A stretch of DNA of 32,652 nucleotides from Rhodospirillaceae bacterium (GTDB lineage Bacteria; Pseudomonadota; Alphaproteobacteria; GCA-2731375): contig PCBT01000054.1 in NCBI GenBank assembly GCA_002731375.1, positions 24,196 through 56,847 on the forward strand. Direction: 5' to 3'. The notes beneath the pieces were generated by a model. That model searched no databases. It had not been told where the DNA came from and saw nothing but the letters and a program-made list of their open reading frames with translations. The position numbers were made by a program, and so were the translations under genes. Shown piece after piece: positions 7,893-16,604 of the stretch (position 1 is its first letter; each line of letters starts with the position of its first letter).

Positions 7893-8801
7893 ATGGCGAG
7901 TGGATCTTCGAAAATGGCGGTGTACGCCGCGTTGGTTGGCAATCTAGCGATTGCCATTACAAAGTTTGGCGCTGCCATGTTTACCGGGTCTTCTGCCATG
8001 TTGTCTGAGGCGATCCATAGCGTTGTCGATACAGGCAATCAGGCTTTGTTATTATACGGCATGCACAGAGCCGGTTTGCCAGCGGATACGCGGCATCCGT
8101 TCGGCTATGGCAAGGAGCTCTATTTCTGGAGCTTCGTCGTTGCCATTTTGATATTCAGCCTGGGGGCTGGCTTCTCTATTTATGAAGGTGTGCATGGCAT
8201 TTTGCAACCCACGCCCGTGCAAAACGTCATGATCAGCTACGCGGTACTGGGCCTGTCTCTGGTCTTTGAAGGCGTCGCCGGGTTTCTGGCCCTGCGCCAG
8301 TTCCTGCGCGAAAAGGGCGATATGGGCTTTTTTGAAGCGGTGCGCCGGGGCAAGGACCCCGCCCTATTTACCGTTCTTTTTGAGGACAGTGCCGCGATCC
8401 TGGGCTTGATCATTGCCATGGCCGGCATCTTTCTGGGCCAGCAGCTGCAGCTACGCTGGCTGGATGGCGCGGCGGCGGTGGCGATCGGCTTTTTGCTGGC
8501 CGGCGTTGCCTTGTTTCTGGCCTATGAATGCAAGGCCTTACTGATCGGCGAGGCTGCGGAACCGGTGGTGGTGGAAGGTTGCCGAGCCTTGTTGAACGGT
8601 GATCGCCGGGTAACGCGGGTAGCGGAGGTGCGTACCATGCATCTGGGTCCGCGGGAGATCCTGCTGGCGGCGGATTTGGATTTTGCCGATGGCCTGACTT
8701 CTGAAGAGGTAGAAATTGCTACGGCTGAATTAGAAACCAAGCTACGGCAGAATTTCCCGGAGGTCCGCCGGATCTATCTGGAACCCCGGAAACTGACCTG
8801 A
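7893..8801 (+). CDS. Cation diffusion facilitator family transporter
   Basis: The 302-residue integral membrane protein has the CDF arrangement: several hydrophobic segments in the first two thirds and a short cytoplasmic C-terminal domain (from about residue 220). Signature elements are TGSSAMLSEAIHSVVDTGNQ (His and Asp in TM2 for metal), RHPFGYGKELYFWSF after it, and VLFEDSAAILGL in the fifth segment, the usual second metal pair. The GxxHP.GYGKE.YFW pattern fits the ZnT9/TMEM163-like subgroup of bacterial cation efflux proteins. Zn, Mn, Fe or Co export is possible and the metal cannot be read. ATG 7893 gives the family-typical N-terminus SGSSKMAVYAAL. Confidence 0.93.
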   Translation: MASGSSKMAVYAALVGNLAIAITKFGAAMFTGSSAMLSEAIHSVVDTGNQALLLYGMHRAGLPADTRHPFGYGKELYFWSFVVAILIFSLGAGFSIYEGVHGILQPTPVQNVMISYAVLGLSLVFEGVAGFLALRQFLREKGDMGFFEAVRRGKDPALFTVLFEDSAAILGLIIAMAGIFLGQQLQLRWLDGAAAVAIGFLLAGVALFLAYECKALLIGEAAEPVVVEGCRALLNGDRRVTRVAEVRTMHLGPREILLAADLDFADGLTSEEVEIATAELETKLRQNFPEVRRIYLEPRKLT

Positions 8802-8951
8802 ATCTGCCAAGATGTTGTTAACCATAATTAAACCCTGTGGGGGCAGAGTGCGGCCTTTGGTGGCAAACCGAAGCTATCAAATGATACACAATTCCCCTGA
8901 AACGATTTACGCTTACCCGTCTTTGTCTTGGATTAAGAGCGGGCGATAGCC

Positions 8952-10175
8952 ATGGATATGACCTTCAGCGCGGAAGACGCAGCGTTCCGGACCGAGGTGC
9001 GGAACTATCTAGCGGCGGCGATGCCGGCCGCATTGAAATTCAAGGTCGATAACGGCATCGAGATGCAGCGCGAGGACGTGGTCGCCTGGCACAAGATTCT
9101 ATATGACAAGGGCTGGGTGGCGCCGAACTGGCCCAAGGAGTACGGCGGGCCCGGCTGGAGCCTGACGCAGAAATATATTTTCGATGAGGAACTGGCTCAG
9201 GCCGGCGCTCCGCGCCTGGTCGTGTTCGGTATCAATATGTGCGGCCCGGTACTAATTGGCTTCGGTACTAAGGAACAGCAGGAACGTTTCTTGCCTCCCA
9301 TGCTGTCGGGCGAACATATCTGGTGTCAGGGCTATTCCGAGCCCGAAGCGGGCTCCGACCTTGCTTCGCTGCGTACCATGGCAGTCCGTGATGGCGATGA
9401 GTGGGTGATCAATGGCGTTAAGACATGGACCACTAAGGCCCATTGGGCCGATTGGTGCTTTGTTCTGGCCCGCACCCAGACGGGGGGCAGGAAGCAGGAA
9501 GGTATCAGCTTTATTCTGGTTGATATGAAGACGCCGGGGATCGAGACCAAGCCGATCTATTTGCTCGACGGCTTGCACGAAACCAACATGGTTTATTACA
9601 CCGATGTCAGGGTGCCCGTGGAAAATACAGTTGGCGAGATCCATAAAGGCTGGTCCATCGGCAAGTATCTACTGGCGCACGAGCGTATGTCTGGCGGTTC
9701 ACTTGGCCAGCATAAAGCCCTGCTGCGGCAGCTAAAGCAGATGGCGACCGAGGATGAACAGACCGGCGGTCAGCCCCTGGATAAGGATCCGACATTCGCC
9801 CGCCGTATTGCCGAGATCGAGACGCAGTTGCGCACCCTGGAAGCCTTCAACATGCGCGCCATTGACAAATTTTCCCGCGATGGCGAGTTGGGCGGCAAGG
9901 CGCTGGGCGCGGAAGCGAATATTTTCAAGATCCGCAGCACGGAAATTCAGCAACGTCTGACCGAGCTGAAGGTGGAGGCGATTGGCTATTACGCCAATCC
10001 CTATCTGATGGCGGCCCTGAAACACGGATGGAACGAACTTAACGAGCCGGCGGTGGGCACCGAATATGCCAATGGCTGCATGCCTGCCTACTTGCATTTC
10101 CGCAAGGTTTCGATCTATTCAGGCTCCAATGAAATCCAACACACCATCATCGCCAAGGCGCAGCTGGGAATGTAG
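8952..10175 (+). CDS. Acyl-CoA dehydrogenase
   Basis: The 407-residue flavoprotein has the N-terminal helical domain, the middle strand motif CQGYSEPEAGSDLASL with VINGVKTWTTKAHWAD, and the C-terminal helical domain. It would introduce the alpha-beta double bond in an acyl-CoA with FAD and pass electrons to ETF. The C-terminal motif reads IYSGSNEIQ rather than YEGTxEIQ, so the glutamate base of short- and medium-chain enzymes is absent; members with this form resemble PimC and related large-subunit dehydrogenases, and the base would have to lie elsewhere. A 150-base gap upstream shows no clear promoter. The MDR gene starts 2 bases after its stop, so the two form an operon. Confidence 0.93.
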   Translation: MDMTFSAEDAAFRTEVRNYLAAAMPAALKFKVDNGIEMQREDVVAWHKILYDKGWVAPNWPKEYGGPGWSLTQKYIFDEELAQAGAPRLVVFGINMCGPVLIGFGTKEQQERFLPPMLSGEHIWCQGYSEPEAGSDLASLRTMAVRDGDEWVINGVKTWTTKAHWADWCFVLARTQTGGRKQEGISFILVDMKTPGIETKPIYLLDGLHETNMVYYTDVRVPVENTVGEIHKGWSIGKYLLAHERMSGGSLGQHKALLRQLKQMATEDEQTGGQPLDKDPTFARRIAEIETQLRTLEAFNMRAIDKFSRDGELGGKALGAEANIFKIRSTEIQQRLTELKVEAIGYYANPYLMAALKHGWNELNEPAVGTEYANGCMPAYLHFRKVSIYSGSNEIQHTIIAKAQLGM

Positions 10176-10177
10176 TC

Positions 10178-11167
10178 ATGAAAGCAATGATCATCCGCGA
10201 AAGCGGCGAACCCACGGTCTTTGAAGTGGCGGATCTACCGGTTCCGGAGATCGGCCCCGGGCAGGTTCTGGTTCGGGTCGCGGCAACCTCCGTCAATCCG
10301 GTGGATTGGAAGATCCGCAAACTCGGCCTGTCCCTAGGTCCTGCTATGCCTGCCGTATTGCAGGGCGACGTGTCCGGCGTGGTCGAGGCGGTTGGTGCCG
10401 ATGTTACGGCTTTTGCGGTGGGCGATGAAGTCTATGGCTGTGCCGGCGGGGTCAAGGGCACGGGCGGTGCGTTGGCCGAGTTCATGGCCTGCGATTGGGA
10501 ATATCTGGCGCCGAAACCAACCAATCTGTCCATGGTCGAAGCCGCCGCCTTGCCCCTGGTATGTCTAACCGCTTGGGAAGGCCTGGTGGAAGGCGCCGAT
10601 GTGGGTTGGGGGCAGACGGTCCTGGTGCACGCGGGCGTGGGCGGGGTCGGCCATGTTGCCGCCCAAATCGCCATTGCCCGCGGGGCGACGGTCTATGCCA
10701 CCGTGTCCGGCCCGGGAAAAGCCGAGCTGGTCAAAGGGTTTGGCGCCATTCCCATCAACTACCGGGAAAACAATGTCGAGGAATATGTGGCGGCCCATAC
10801 GGGCGGGGCCGGTTTCGACATCGTCTATGACACCGTTGGTGGTGACAACATTCCTAAATCCTGGGAAGCGACAAAGCTACGTGGCACGGTCATCAGTTGC
10901 CAGACCAATTCGACCCAGGATTTGACGCCACTGCACCTGAAGGGTTTGCGGCATATCGGCGTCTTGATGCTGATCCCCCTGCTGCGCGGCAAGGGAGGCA
11001 AGGCGCATGGCCAGATCATGCGCGAGATCACCGCCCTGGCCGAGGCTGGGCAAATCCGTCCGTTACTGGATGGCGAGCCTTATGCACTGGAAAATGTCGC
11101 CAGTGCCCATGCCCGCATGGAATCTGGACAGGCGATGGGCAAGGTGGTGGTGCGCGTTAGCGGCTGA
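10178..11167 (+). CDS. Zinc-independent MDR family oxidoreductase (quinone oxidoreductase-like)
   Basis: The 329-residue protein has a GroES-like N-terminal domain (ATSVNPVDWKIRKLG, then GDVSGVVEAVG with VGDEVYG) and a Rossmann domain with HAGVGGVGHVAAQIA (151-165). No structural or catalytic zinc cysteine cluster is visible, placing it with NADPH:quinone oxidoreductase/enoyl reductase-like MDR proteins. Substrate unknown; it could reduce an enone or quinone. It is translationally close to the acyl-CoA dehydrogenase (2-base gap) and its end overlaps the convergent SNase-like gene by 11 bases. Confidence 0.9.
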   Translation: MKAMIIRESGEPTVFEVADLPVPEIGPGQVLVRVAATSVNPVDWKIRKLGLSLGPAMPAVLQGDVSGVVEAVGADVTAFAVGDEVYGCAGGVKGTGGALAEFMACDWEYLAPKPTNLSMVEAAALPLVCLTAWEGLVEGADVGWGQTVLVHAGVGGVGHVAAQIAIARGATVYATVSGPGKAELVKGFGAIPINYRENNVEEYVAAHTGGAGFDIVYDTVGGDNIPKSWEATKLRGTVISCQTNSTQDLTPLHLKGLRHIGVLMLIPLLRGKGGKAHGQIMREITALAEAGQIRPLLDGEPYALENVASAHARMESGQAMGKVVVRVSG

Positions 11168-11639
11168 CGGCGGCCTTGTCGACGCTGGCGGGGAATTCGC
11201 CGCGCCACAGAACGCGTTTGCGATTGCGTGCGCCAGCCTCGACATTCCTATAGCGGTCGGTTGCCATATTGTTGGGCTGCGCCCAGCCCATGTAGATCAT
11301 CCCCTCTGATAGGTCGTAGCCGCCGGCGGTGCAGGTGGCCAGGGCGATGCTGCCGGCGCGAGGAAAGTCATGTGGATCGCCGCGAGTTTTGCAAACCGCT
11401 TCGGCATCCGCTGTTAGGTCCATCAAGGCAGTCGTGGCGACCAGGCCGCAGGGAATGGTCTTTCCGGGGACTCGGCATCGATCACCAGGTTGGGGTGCCG
11501 CAATGTCGGACAAGCGCGCTACATGCGTGCCTACGCGCATGGTGGTGACATCAATCACCTTGACCGGGCCGGATAGTGTCCCCGCTAAGGCCGGGGCGAT
11601 TATCAGGTGGATAAGCATGAATAGCAGGATTAATCTCAT
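11157..11639 (-). CDS. Exported thermonuclease (SNase)-fold protein with degenerate active site
   Basis: The 160-residue protein starts with a signal peptide (hydrophobic core 3-16, likely cut after ALA at 19). The following 140 residues follow the SNase-like plan: VKVIDVTT, VARLSDIAAPQ, RC...CG..A...L, and a C-terminal YRNVEAGARNRKRVLW that matches the family end. In active nucleases the first strand holds DGDT and the next RLxGIDAPE. Here these read DVTT (30-33) and RLSDIAAPQ (42-50), so the calcium Asp and the Glu base are replaced, although Arg42 is kept. Four to five cysteines remain and could form disulfides in the periplasm. Nuclease activity is doubtful; a structural or binding role is inferred. 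It converges on the MDR gene. Confidence 0.7.
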   Translation of the reverse strand: MRLILLFMLIHLIIAPALAGTLSGPVKVIDVTTMRVGTHVARLSDIAAPQPGDRCRVPGKTIPCGLVATTALMDLTADAEAVCKTRGDPHDFPRAGSIALATCTAGGYDLSEGMIYMGWAQPNNMATDRYRNVEAGARNRKRVLWRGEFPASVDKAAVSR

Positions 11640-11710
11640 GCCCGGACAATGAAACAGTTCCCGATCACCGGGGAATCAAACAATTGAGAGCAGTTTCGCG
11701 GGAGCAGGCC

Positions 11711-13537
11711 ATGTCGGAGAATTCCAGCCCGGAGTTACAATATCTGGAGCCCAAGGTGGATGTGGAACACCGCGATGACGGCAACCTGGTGTTGTCATCA
11801 CCCCATCCACTGGGACAGGGCGTGGCGCAGCTGGGCCTCTATCTGCGCCATTGGGCGGAGGCGGCGCCGGACCGCACCTTCCTGGCGGAGCGCAATACCG
11901 ATCCGAACGGCGGCGCTTGGCGCAAGGTATCCTTCGGCGCCGCTCGCAGCCAGGCCGATGCGATTTCCAAGGCGTTGCTGGACCGTGACCTGGGTCCGGA
12001 GCGGCCGTTGATGATATTGTCGGGCAATTCCTTGAAACAGGCACTGTTAACCCTTGGTGCCATGCAGGTGGGCATTCCCGTGGCGCCGGTGTCGCCGGCC
12101 TATTCCCTGATGAGCCAGGACTTCGCCAAACTGCGCCATATCTTTGATCTGGTGTGTCCGGCACTGATTTATGTGGAGGACGCCGCGCCCTTTGCCGGCG
12201 CCCTGGAGAGCCTGGATCTGGATGGGGTTGAAGTGCTGGATGGCTGTGGCACGGCCTTTCAGGACCTGCTTGCCACCACCGCCGATGCCCGGGTGGAAAC
12301 AGCATTTGCCGGTCAGGGACCGGATTCGGTCGCAAAATATCTCTTCACATCGGGTTCCACCGGCCTGCCGAAAGGGGTGATCAATACCCAGGGCATGCTG
12401 TGCTCCAATATGCAGCAACTACAACAGATCTGGCCGTTTCTGTTGGAGCAGCCCCCGGTTCTGGTCGATTGGCTGCCTTGGAATCATACTTTTGGCGGCA
12501 ACATCGTCTTCAACAATGCCATGGCCAACGGCGGCACGCTGTATATCGACGGCGGCAAGCCGGCGCCGGGCCTGATCGACATGACCGCCGATAATCTGCG
12601 CCGGGCCTCGCCAAGCCTGTATTACAACGTGCCCGCCGGCTTCGCGGCGCTGCTGCCATTCTTGGAGACGGATGAGGCGTTGCGGGACAGTTTTTTCCGT
12701 GATTTACGCTTGATTTTTTACGCTGGTGCCGCCCTGCCGCAGGACCTTTGGCGGCGCATGGAGACGGTTTCCATGCAATCCTTGGGCCGTGCCGTGCCCA
12801 TGGTTTCGGCCTGGGGCTCAACCGAGACGGCACCCATGGCGACGTCGGTACATTGGGCCATTGACCGGGCAGGGGTAATCGGTTTGCCGGTGCCGGGTAC
12901 CGAGATCAAGATGGTGCCGAACGGCGGCAAGATGGAACTGCGCGTGCGCGGTCCCAACGTTACGCCGGGCTATCTGAAACGGCCCGACCTTACGGCGGAA
13001 GCATTCGACGGGGAAGGCTTCTATTGCATCGGCGATGCCGGGCTATTCGCGGACCCGGAGAACCCAGTCAAAGGCCTGGTTTTTGACGGCCGGGTGGCGG
13101 AGGATTTCAAGCTGACCACAGGCACCTGGGTCAACAGTGGCGGCTTACGCCTAGCCGCGTTGGGGGCTGCGGCGCCTGTTTTACAGGACGTCGTGGTGGC
13201 GGGACATGACCGCGACTTTGTCTCCCTGCTGGCCTGGCCGAACCTGGTGGGCTGTCAATCCTTGTCCGGGGAGAGCGATCTGGACGCCGAGGGCGCGGTT
13301 TCGTCCGAGGCGGTGCGCCAGCATATCCGCGACGGACTGGGCACCTACAATAATGCCAACCCGGCCTCGTCCACGCATATCAGCCGGCTATTGCTGCTGG
13401 CGGAACCGCCGGCCATTGATGCCAATGAAATCACTGACAAGGGCTATATCAATCAACGCGCGGTGCTGGAGAACCGCGGTGGAGAAGTCGGACGCCTTTA
13501 CGCTGAGACGCCGGATGCCGATATTATTGTACTTTAG
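11711..13537 (+). CDS. Feruloyl-CoA-synthase-like acid-CoA ligase
   Basis: This adenylate-forming enzyme would activate an aromatic or related carboxylic acid to its CoA ester with ATP. The chosen ATG gives 608 residues and is preceded by GGGAG six bases away; a TTG 27 bases upstream is less likely. The core P-loop is LFTSGSTGLPKG (211-222). Other motifs are VDWLPWNHTFGGN, SAWGSTETAP, the hinge region GRVAEDFKLTTGTWVN, and a C-terminal lysine in NEITDKGYINQRAV. The DWLPWNHTFGGN and DFKLTTGTWVN forms are typical of the feruloyl-CoA synthase group. No enoyl-CoA hydratase/aldolase partner is adjacent. Its 3' end overlaps the convergent histidine kinase by 14 bases. Confidence 0.88.
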   Translation: MSENSSPELQYLEPKVDVEHRDDGNLVLSSPHPLGQGVAQLGLYLRHWAEAAPDRTFLAERNTDPNGGAWRKVSFGAARSQADAISKALLDRDLGPERPLMILSGNSLKQALLTLGAMQVGIPVAPVSPAYSLMSQDFAKLRHIFDLVCPALIYVEDAAPFAGALESLDLDGVEVLDGCGTAFQDLLATTADARVETAFAGQGPDSVAKYLFTSGSTGLPKGVINTQGMLCSNMQQLQQIWPFLLEQPPVLVDWLPWNHTFGGNIVFNNAMANGGTLYIDGGKPAPGLIDMTADNLRRASPSLYYNVPAGFAALLPFLETDEALRDSFFRDLRLIFYAGAALPQDLWRRMETVSMQSLGRAVPMVSAWGSTETAPMATSVHWAIDRAGVIGLPVPGTEIKMVPNGGKMELRVRGPNVTPGYLKRPDLTAEAFDGEGFYCIGDAGLFADPENPVKGLVFDGRVAEDFKLTTGTWVNSGGLRLAALGAAAPVLQDVVVAGHDRDFVSLLAWPNLVGCQSLSGESDLDAEGAVSSEAVRQHIRDGLGTYNNANPASSTHISRLLLLAEPPAIDANEITDKGYINQRAVLENRGGEVGRLYAETPDADIIVL

Positions 13538-14709
13538 GTACTGAAAAGCTAAATGTGGAACCGACCTCGGGATCGCTTTCCACATGGATCTTGCTGCCGT
13601 GCGCGGCGGCGAATTCGCTACAGATTGGCAGGCTGAGGCCAGTCCCCGGTTCGCCCAAGGTGCCGTTTGTTGATTGTTGGACAATAAATTCGAGCAAACT
13701 GCCGAGGCGGTCGTTCTCAATGCCGACGCCGTTATCCGTGACGAATATTTCGACCCGGTCAGCGCCCATGGGTTCAACCCTGACATTCACGCTGCCGCCG
13801 GGTTTCGTGAACTTGATGGCATTGCTGACAAGGTTGCGCAGCAGGGATTCAAACATATCACGGTCGATCGTCACGAACTCTTCCGTGGGATCACTTCTTA
13901 GCGCGATGCCTTTTTCTTCCGCTGCCTTACGTTGAAGCTTAATCACGCCTTGGATCATGGTGCTCAAACTCTGATCGGAGGCGGTGAATTGCGTGGCACC
14001 CATTTGGCTGCGCGACCAGCGCAAGAGATTATCCATCAGCTGCAACAACCGGCTGCCGCTGCGGTTGATTTCCCGGGCACAATCGCCCAGTTCCTGCCGC
14101 GTCGCCTTCTTGGTGTGGTCGGCGATCAACTGAGTAAAGCCCAATAGCGTATTGAATGGACTTCGCAAGTCGTGCGTGACGATGGAAAACAATTTGTCTT
14201 TCAAAAAATTCGAACGGGCCAACTCGTCCCACTGGGCTATCATCTCCGCCTCGGCTTGCTTTTGCTCCGTGATGTCATGAAATGTATGGAGCCGTGCGCC
14301 ACCCGGCAGCGACTGTGATGTCACTTCGTAGTGCATATTGTCGTGCAGCTGCACTTCGCTGCGTCCCCGGTGCACCTGTGTAAGAACAGCGATACGATTT
14401 TTGGCCAATTTCGGGAATTCCTTCGCTATAGTCGCCGCGGTTAGCCAGGAATGTCACAATGGACCGCAAGGGCGTACCCACCTGCATTAAGTCATCGGGT
14501 AGATCATAAATTTCCTGCATACGTCTGTTCCTGGCGAACAGGCAGCCATCCGCATCATATGCGGAAACACCTTGCGGCATATTTTCCAAGATTTCACGTA
14601 GCAGATATTCTTTGCTGCCTACCTTAACCGCGCACCCCCATAGGTGCGGCACGGCTTCATCAATTGAGGCAATCCGTTCGCTGCTGGAAAGCACGGCGTC
14701 ATCGCCCAA
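13524..14709 (-). pseudogene. PAS-domain sensor histidine kinase, split by a frameshift
   Basis: Two minus-strand frames together make one soluble kinase. The upstream frame (from ATG 14709) holds the start of a PAS domain (ILENMPQGVSAYDADGCLFARN...MQEIYDLPDDL). It leaves the family pattern near 14395-14425, and the rest of the PAS domain (PGGARLHTFHDITEQ) continues in the other frame. That frame goes on into the HisKA box VTHDLRSPFNTLLGF, the N-box NLVSNAIKFTKPGG, DNGVGIENDR and GEPGTGLSLP. The fault lies near a run of five A's on the minus strand (14398-14402), so a one-base indel by mutation or sequencing is likely. No membrane segment or response regulator gene is visible. As written the kinase part would lack the PAS start. 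Confidence 0.75.
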
Positions 14710-14796
14710 AAATCTCTCGTAGCAAGTGCTATCTTAGGCTTATGGCTATTCTATCTGCTATATTCCTAATGGAGTGTAAACGATTGCCGTATCACC

Positions 14797-15570
14797 TTAA
14801 TTTGGCTCGCCCCGGGCAACAAAATGCGGGTTTTCAAAACCATTCTTGCCATAGCGCAGAGGGCTGCCGTCCAGTCGTGAGACGCTGCCGCCGGCGCAGC
14901 CCAAAACCGCGTGCCCGGCGGCTGTATCCCATTCCATGGTGCGGCCCAGCCGGGGGTATAAATCAGCGGCGCCTTCCGCCAAGCGGCAGAATTTTAGGCT
15001 GCTGCCCGCGTCTACCCTTTCCTTGATATCGAAATCCGCCAGAAAATCGTCGGTTTCAGGCGACGCATGGGAACGGCTGACCATGGCGACCAGGCCGTCA
15101 TCCCCCGGTGCCCGAACACTGATTGCCTCCGCGGCGTCCGAACCCCTTTTGCGGGTAACCTGGCCGCTGCCCGCGGCTGTATAGGTCTCGCTCCTGGCCG
15201 GCACATGCACGGTGCCCAGGACCGGCAGACCATCGCGGATTAGGGCGATATTGACCGTGAAATCGCCATTTTGGGAAATGAACTCCCGGGTGCCATCAAG
15301 GGGATCAACCAGCCAGAACGGCCCCGCGCCGACATCCGGTTGGTGTCCCGCGGCGACCGCTTCCTCGGCGACCACGGGAATTTCGGGGGTCAGCACCCGC
15401 AGGGCGGCGACGATAATCGCCTCCGCCGCTTGATCGGCTTCGGTTACCGGTGAATCGTCCGCCTTGGTCTCGACCGCAAAATCGCGACCGTAGATTTCCA
15501 TTATGGCCGCGCCGGCCTGCAGAGCAATGGCTTCGATAGCAGCGGCAAGTTCCTGGTCGTTAAGCGCCAT
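14797..15570 (-). CDS. cysQ: 3'(2'),5'-bisphosphate nucleotidase CysQ
   Basis: CysQ hydrolyses 3'-phosphoadenosine-5'-phosphate, a by-product of sulfate assimilation, to AMP. The 257-residue protein has the inositol-monophosphatase fold with its metal ligands: Glu69-Glu70 (VVAEEA), WLVDPLDGTREF (86-97), and WDTAAGHAVL (from 214). The DGTREF form, with Arg-Glu-Phe after the Asp-Gly-Thr, is the CysQ type rather than the SuhB type. It starts with ATG at 15570. The gene stands alone on the minus strand between the broken kinase and the palindromic element upstream. Confidence 0.92.
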   Translation of the reverse strand: MALNDQELAAAIEAIALQAGAAIMEIYGRDFAVETKADDSPVTEADQAAEAIIVAALRVLTPEIPVVAEEAVAAGHQPDVGAGPFWLVDPLDGTREFISQNGDFTVNIALIRDGLPVLGTVHVPARSETYTAAGSGQVTRKRGSDAAEAISVRAPGDDGLVAMVSRSHASPETDDFLADFDIKERVDAGSSLKFCRLAEGAADLYPRLGRTMEWDTAAGHAVLGCAGGSVSRLDGSPLRYGKNGFENPHFVARGEPN

Positions 15571-15651
15571 GGTTTAGTGTCCTAGGTCAGAAATATGTCG
15601 TGTTTAAGGTGGTCATACTAGCCTCGCCCGACAACGTTCGAGGGGCTTGCA

Positions 15652-15765
15652 TGATCGCCGAAACGGTCGTTTTTCAGGGCCTCCGGATGGTGTCGGCGTC
15701 CCTTGACGATGTCCCGCATCGCCGGCGAAACGCCTCCTACCCGGAGGCCCTGAAAAACGCGATCA
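15652..15765. repeat. Long imperfect palindrome with nested hairpins
   Basis: A perfect 19-bp inverted repeat (left arm CGTTTTTCAGGGCCTCCGG at 15668-15686, right arm 15741-15759) encloses 54 bases. The pairing resumes outside it: TGATCG at 15652-15657 matches CGATCA at 15760-15765. The right arm is continuous, while the left arm has a 10-base insert that itself reads CCG-AAA-CGG. Inside the loop CGATG-TCCCG-CATCG can form a further small hairpin. The arms run T-rich to A-rich, so neither strand has the U-run of an intrinsic terminator. It may be a REP/MITE-like mobile palindrome or a structured RNA. It includes the stop codon of the adjacent SDR gene. Confidence 0.8.
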
Positions 15766-16530
15766 GAATACACACCTAGAGCACTGGCGCCCTCCCGAGG
15801 CTTCTATGGTGGTGGCATTGATGTATGAGGCGGCATCGCTGATCAGCCACAGGGCCGTCTTGGCCATTTCCTCCGATGTGCCGGCCCGGCCCATGGGGAC
15901 GGTTGGCGCCAGTTGCGCGACCCTGTCCGGCAGACCCATGCGGGCGTGGATTTCCGTATCGATAACGCCGGGCTGCAGACCAACAACGCGGATCCCTTCC
16001 ATCGCAACCTCCAAACCTAGGTCTTTGGTGAAGGTCTCCAAACCGCCTTTCGATGCCGCGTAATGCAGATATTGGCCTGCGCCGCCCAGCCGTGCCGCGG
16101 CTGAGGTGACATTGACGATGACCCCGCCCTGGCCGCCATGCCTGATCGACATGCGCTTGACCGCTTCACGGGAGCAAACAAAAGGTCCGATCAGGTTAAG
16201 GCGAAAGACATCGGCCCTATCCGTTTCCGCCATTTCATCCAGGCGGCCAAGATCGCCTGTCTTGCCCGCATTGTTAATCAATGTACTAACCGGGCCCAGT
16301 TCCTGATCGACCGCCTTGAACAACTGGATGATGTCCGCTTCCCGGCCCATGTTGCCGGCGTCCGCGATGGCCTGTCCGCCCGCCGCGTTGATTTTCGCCA
16401 CCACGGCTTTGGCCCGGCCGGGGCTGGCGTTGTAGTTGACGCAGATTTTGTAACCCTGCCCCGCGCCCAGTATTGCGCAGGCCGCACCGATGCCACGGCT
16501 CGCCCCGGTGACCACTAAAACGCCCGACAT
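15763..16530 (-). CDS. SDR family oxidoreductase
   Basis: The 255-residue classical short-chain dehydrogenase has TGASRGIG (8-15), NNAG (86-89), Ser143, and YAASK with Tyr157 and Lys161. NYNASPGRA after the second strand, with no acidic residue at its end, suggests NADP preference. The substrate is unknown; sugar, polyol or 3-oxoacyl substrates are possible. The family usually ends at or just after the SGGR motif; here a short Cys-containing tail (QCSRCVF) runs into the palindromic element, whose outer arm supplies the stop. The tail may therefore have been created by insertion of that element. GGGAG lies ten bases before the ATG. Confidence 0.9.
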   Translation of the reverse strand: MSGVLVVTGASRGIGAACAILGAGQGYKICVNYNASPGRAKAVVAKINAAGGQAIADAGNMGREADIIQLFKAVDQELGPVSTLINNAGKTGDLGRLDEMAETDRADVFRLNLIGPFVCSREAVKRMSIRHGGQGGVIVNVTSAAARLGGAGQYLHYAASKGGLETFTKDLGLEVAMEGIRVVGLQPGVIDTEIHARMGLPDRVAQLAPTVPMGRAGTSEEMAKTALWLISDAASYINATTIEASGGRQCSRCVF

Positions 16531-16604
16531 TCGTTACTTGCTCCCATGGCATATAAATCGGGGCGGAACACAGCACCTTGGCGAGGACGGGTCAAGTCCC
16601 GGCG

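Noticed and set aside
11684-11710. Upstream TTG start for the CoA ligase
   Set aside because: ATG 11711 has GGGAG at six bases and begins close to the conserved region.
14390-14430. Programmed ribosomal frameshift in the kinase
   Set aside because: No strong slippery heptamer, stem-loop or internal Shine-Dalgarno was seen; a simple indel at an A5 run is more likely.
15621-15647. tRNA-like GTTCGAGG segment
   Set aside because: No cloverleaf or acceptor stem could be formed around it.
15652-15765. Intrinsic terminator for the SDR or cysQ
   Set aside because: The stem is followed by A-rich rather than U-rich sequence on both strands, and it is too long and loop-rich for a typical terminator.
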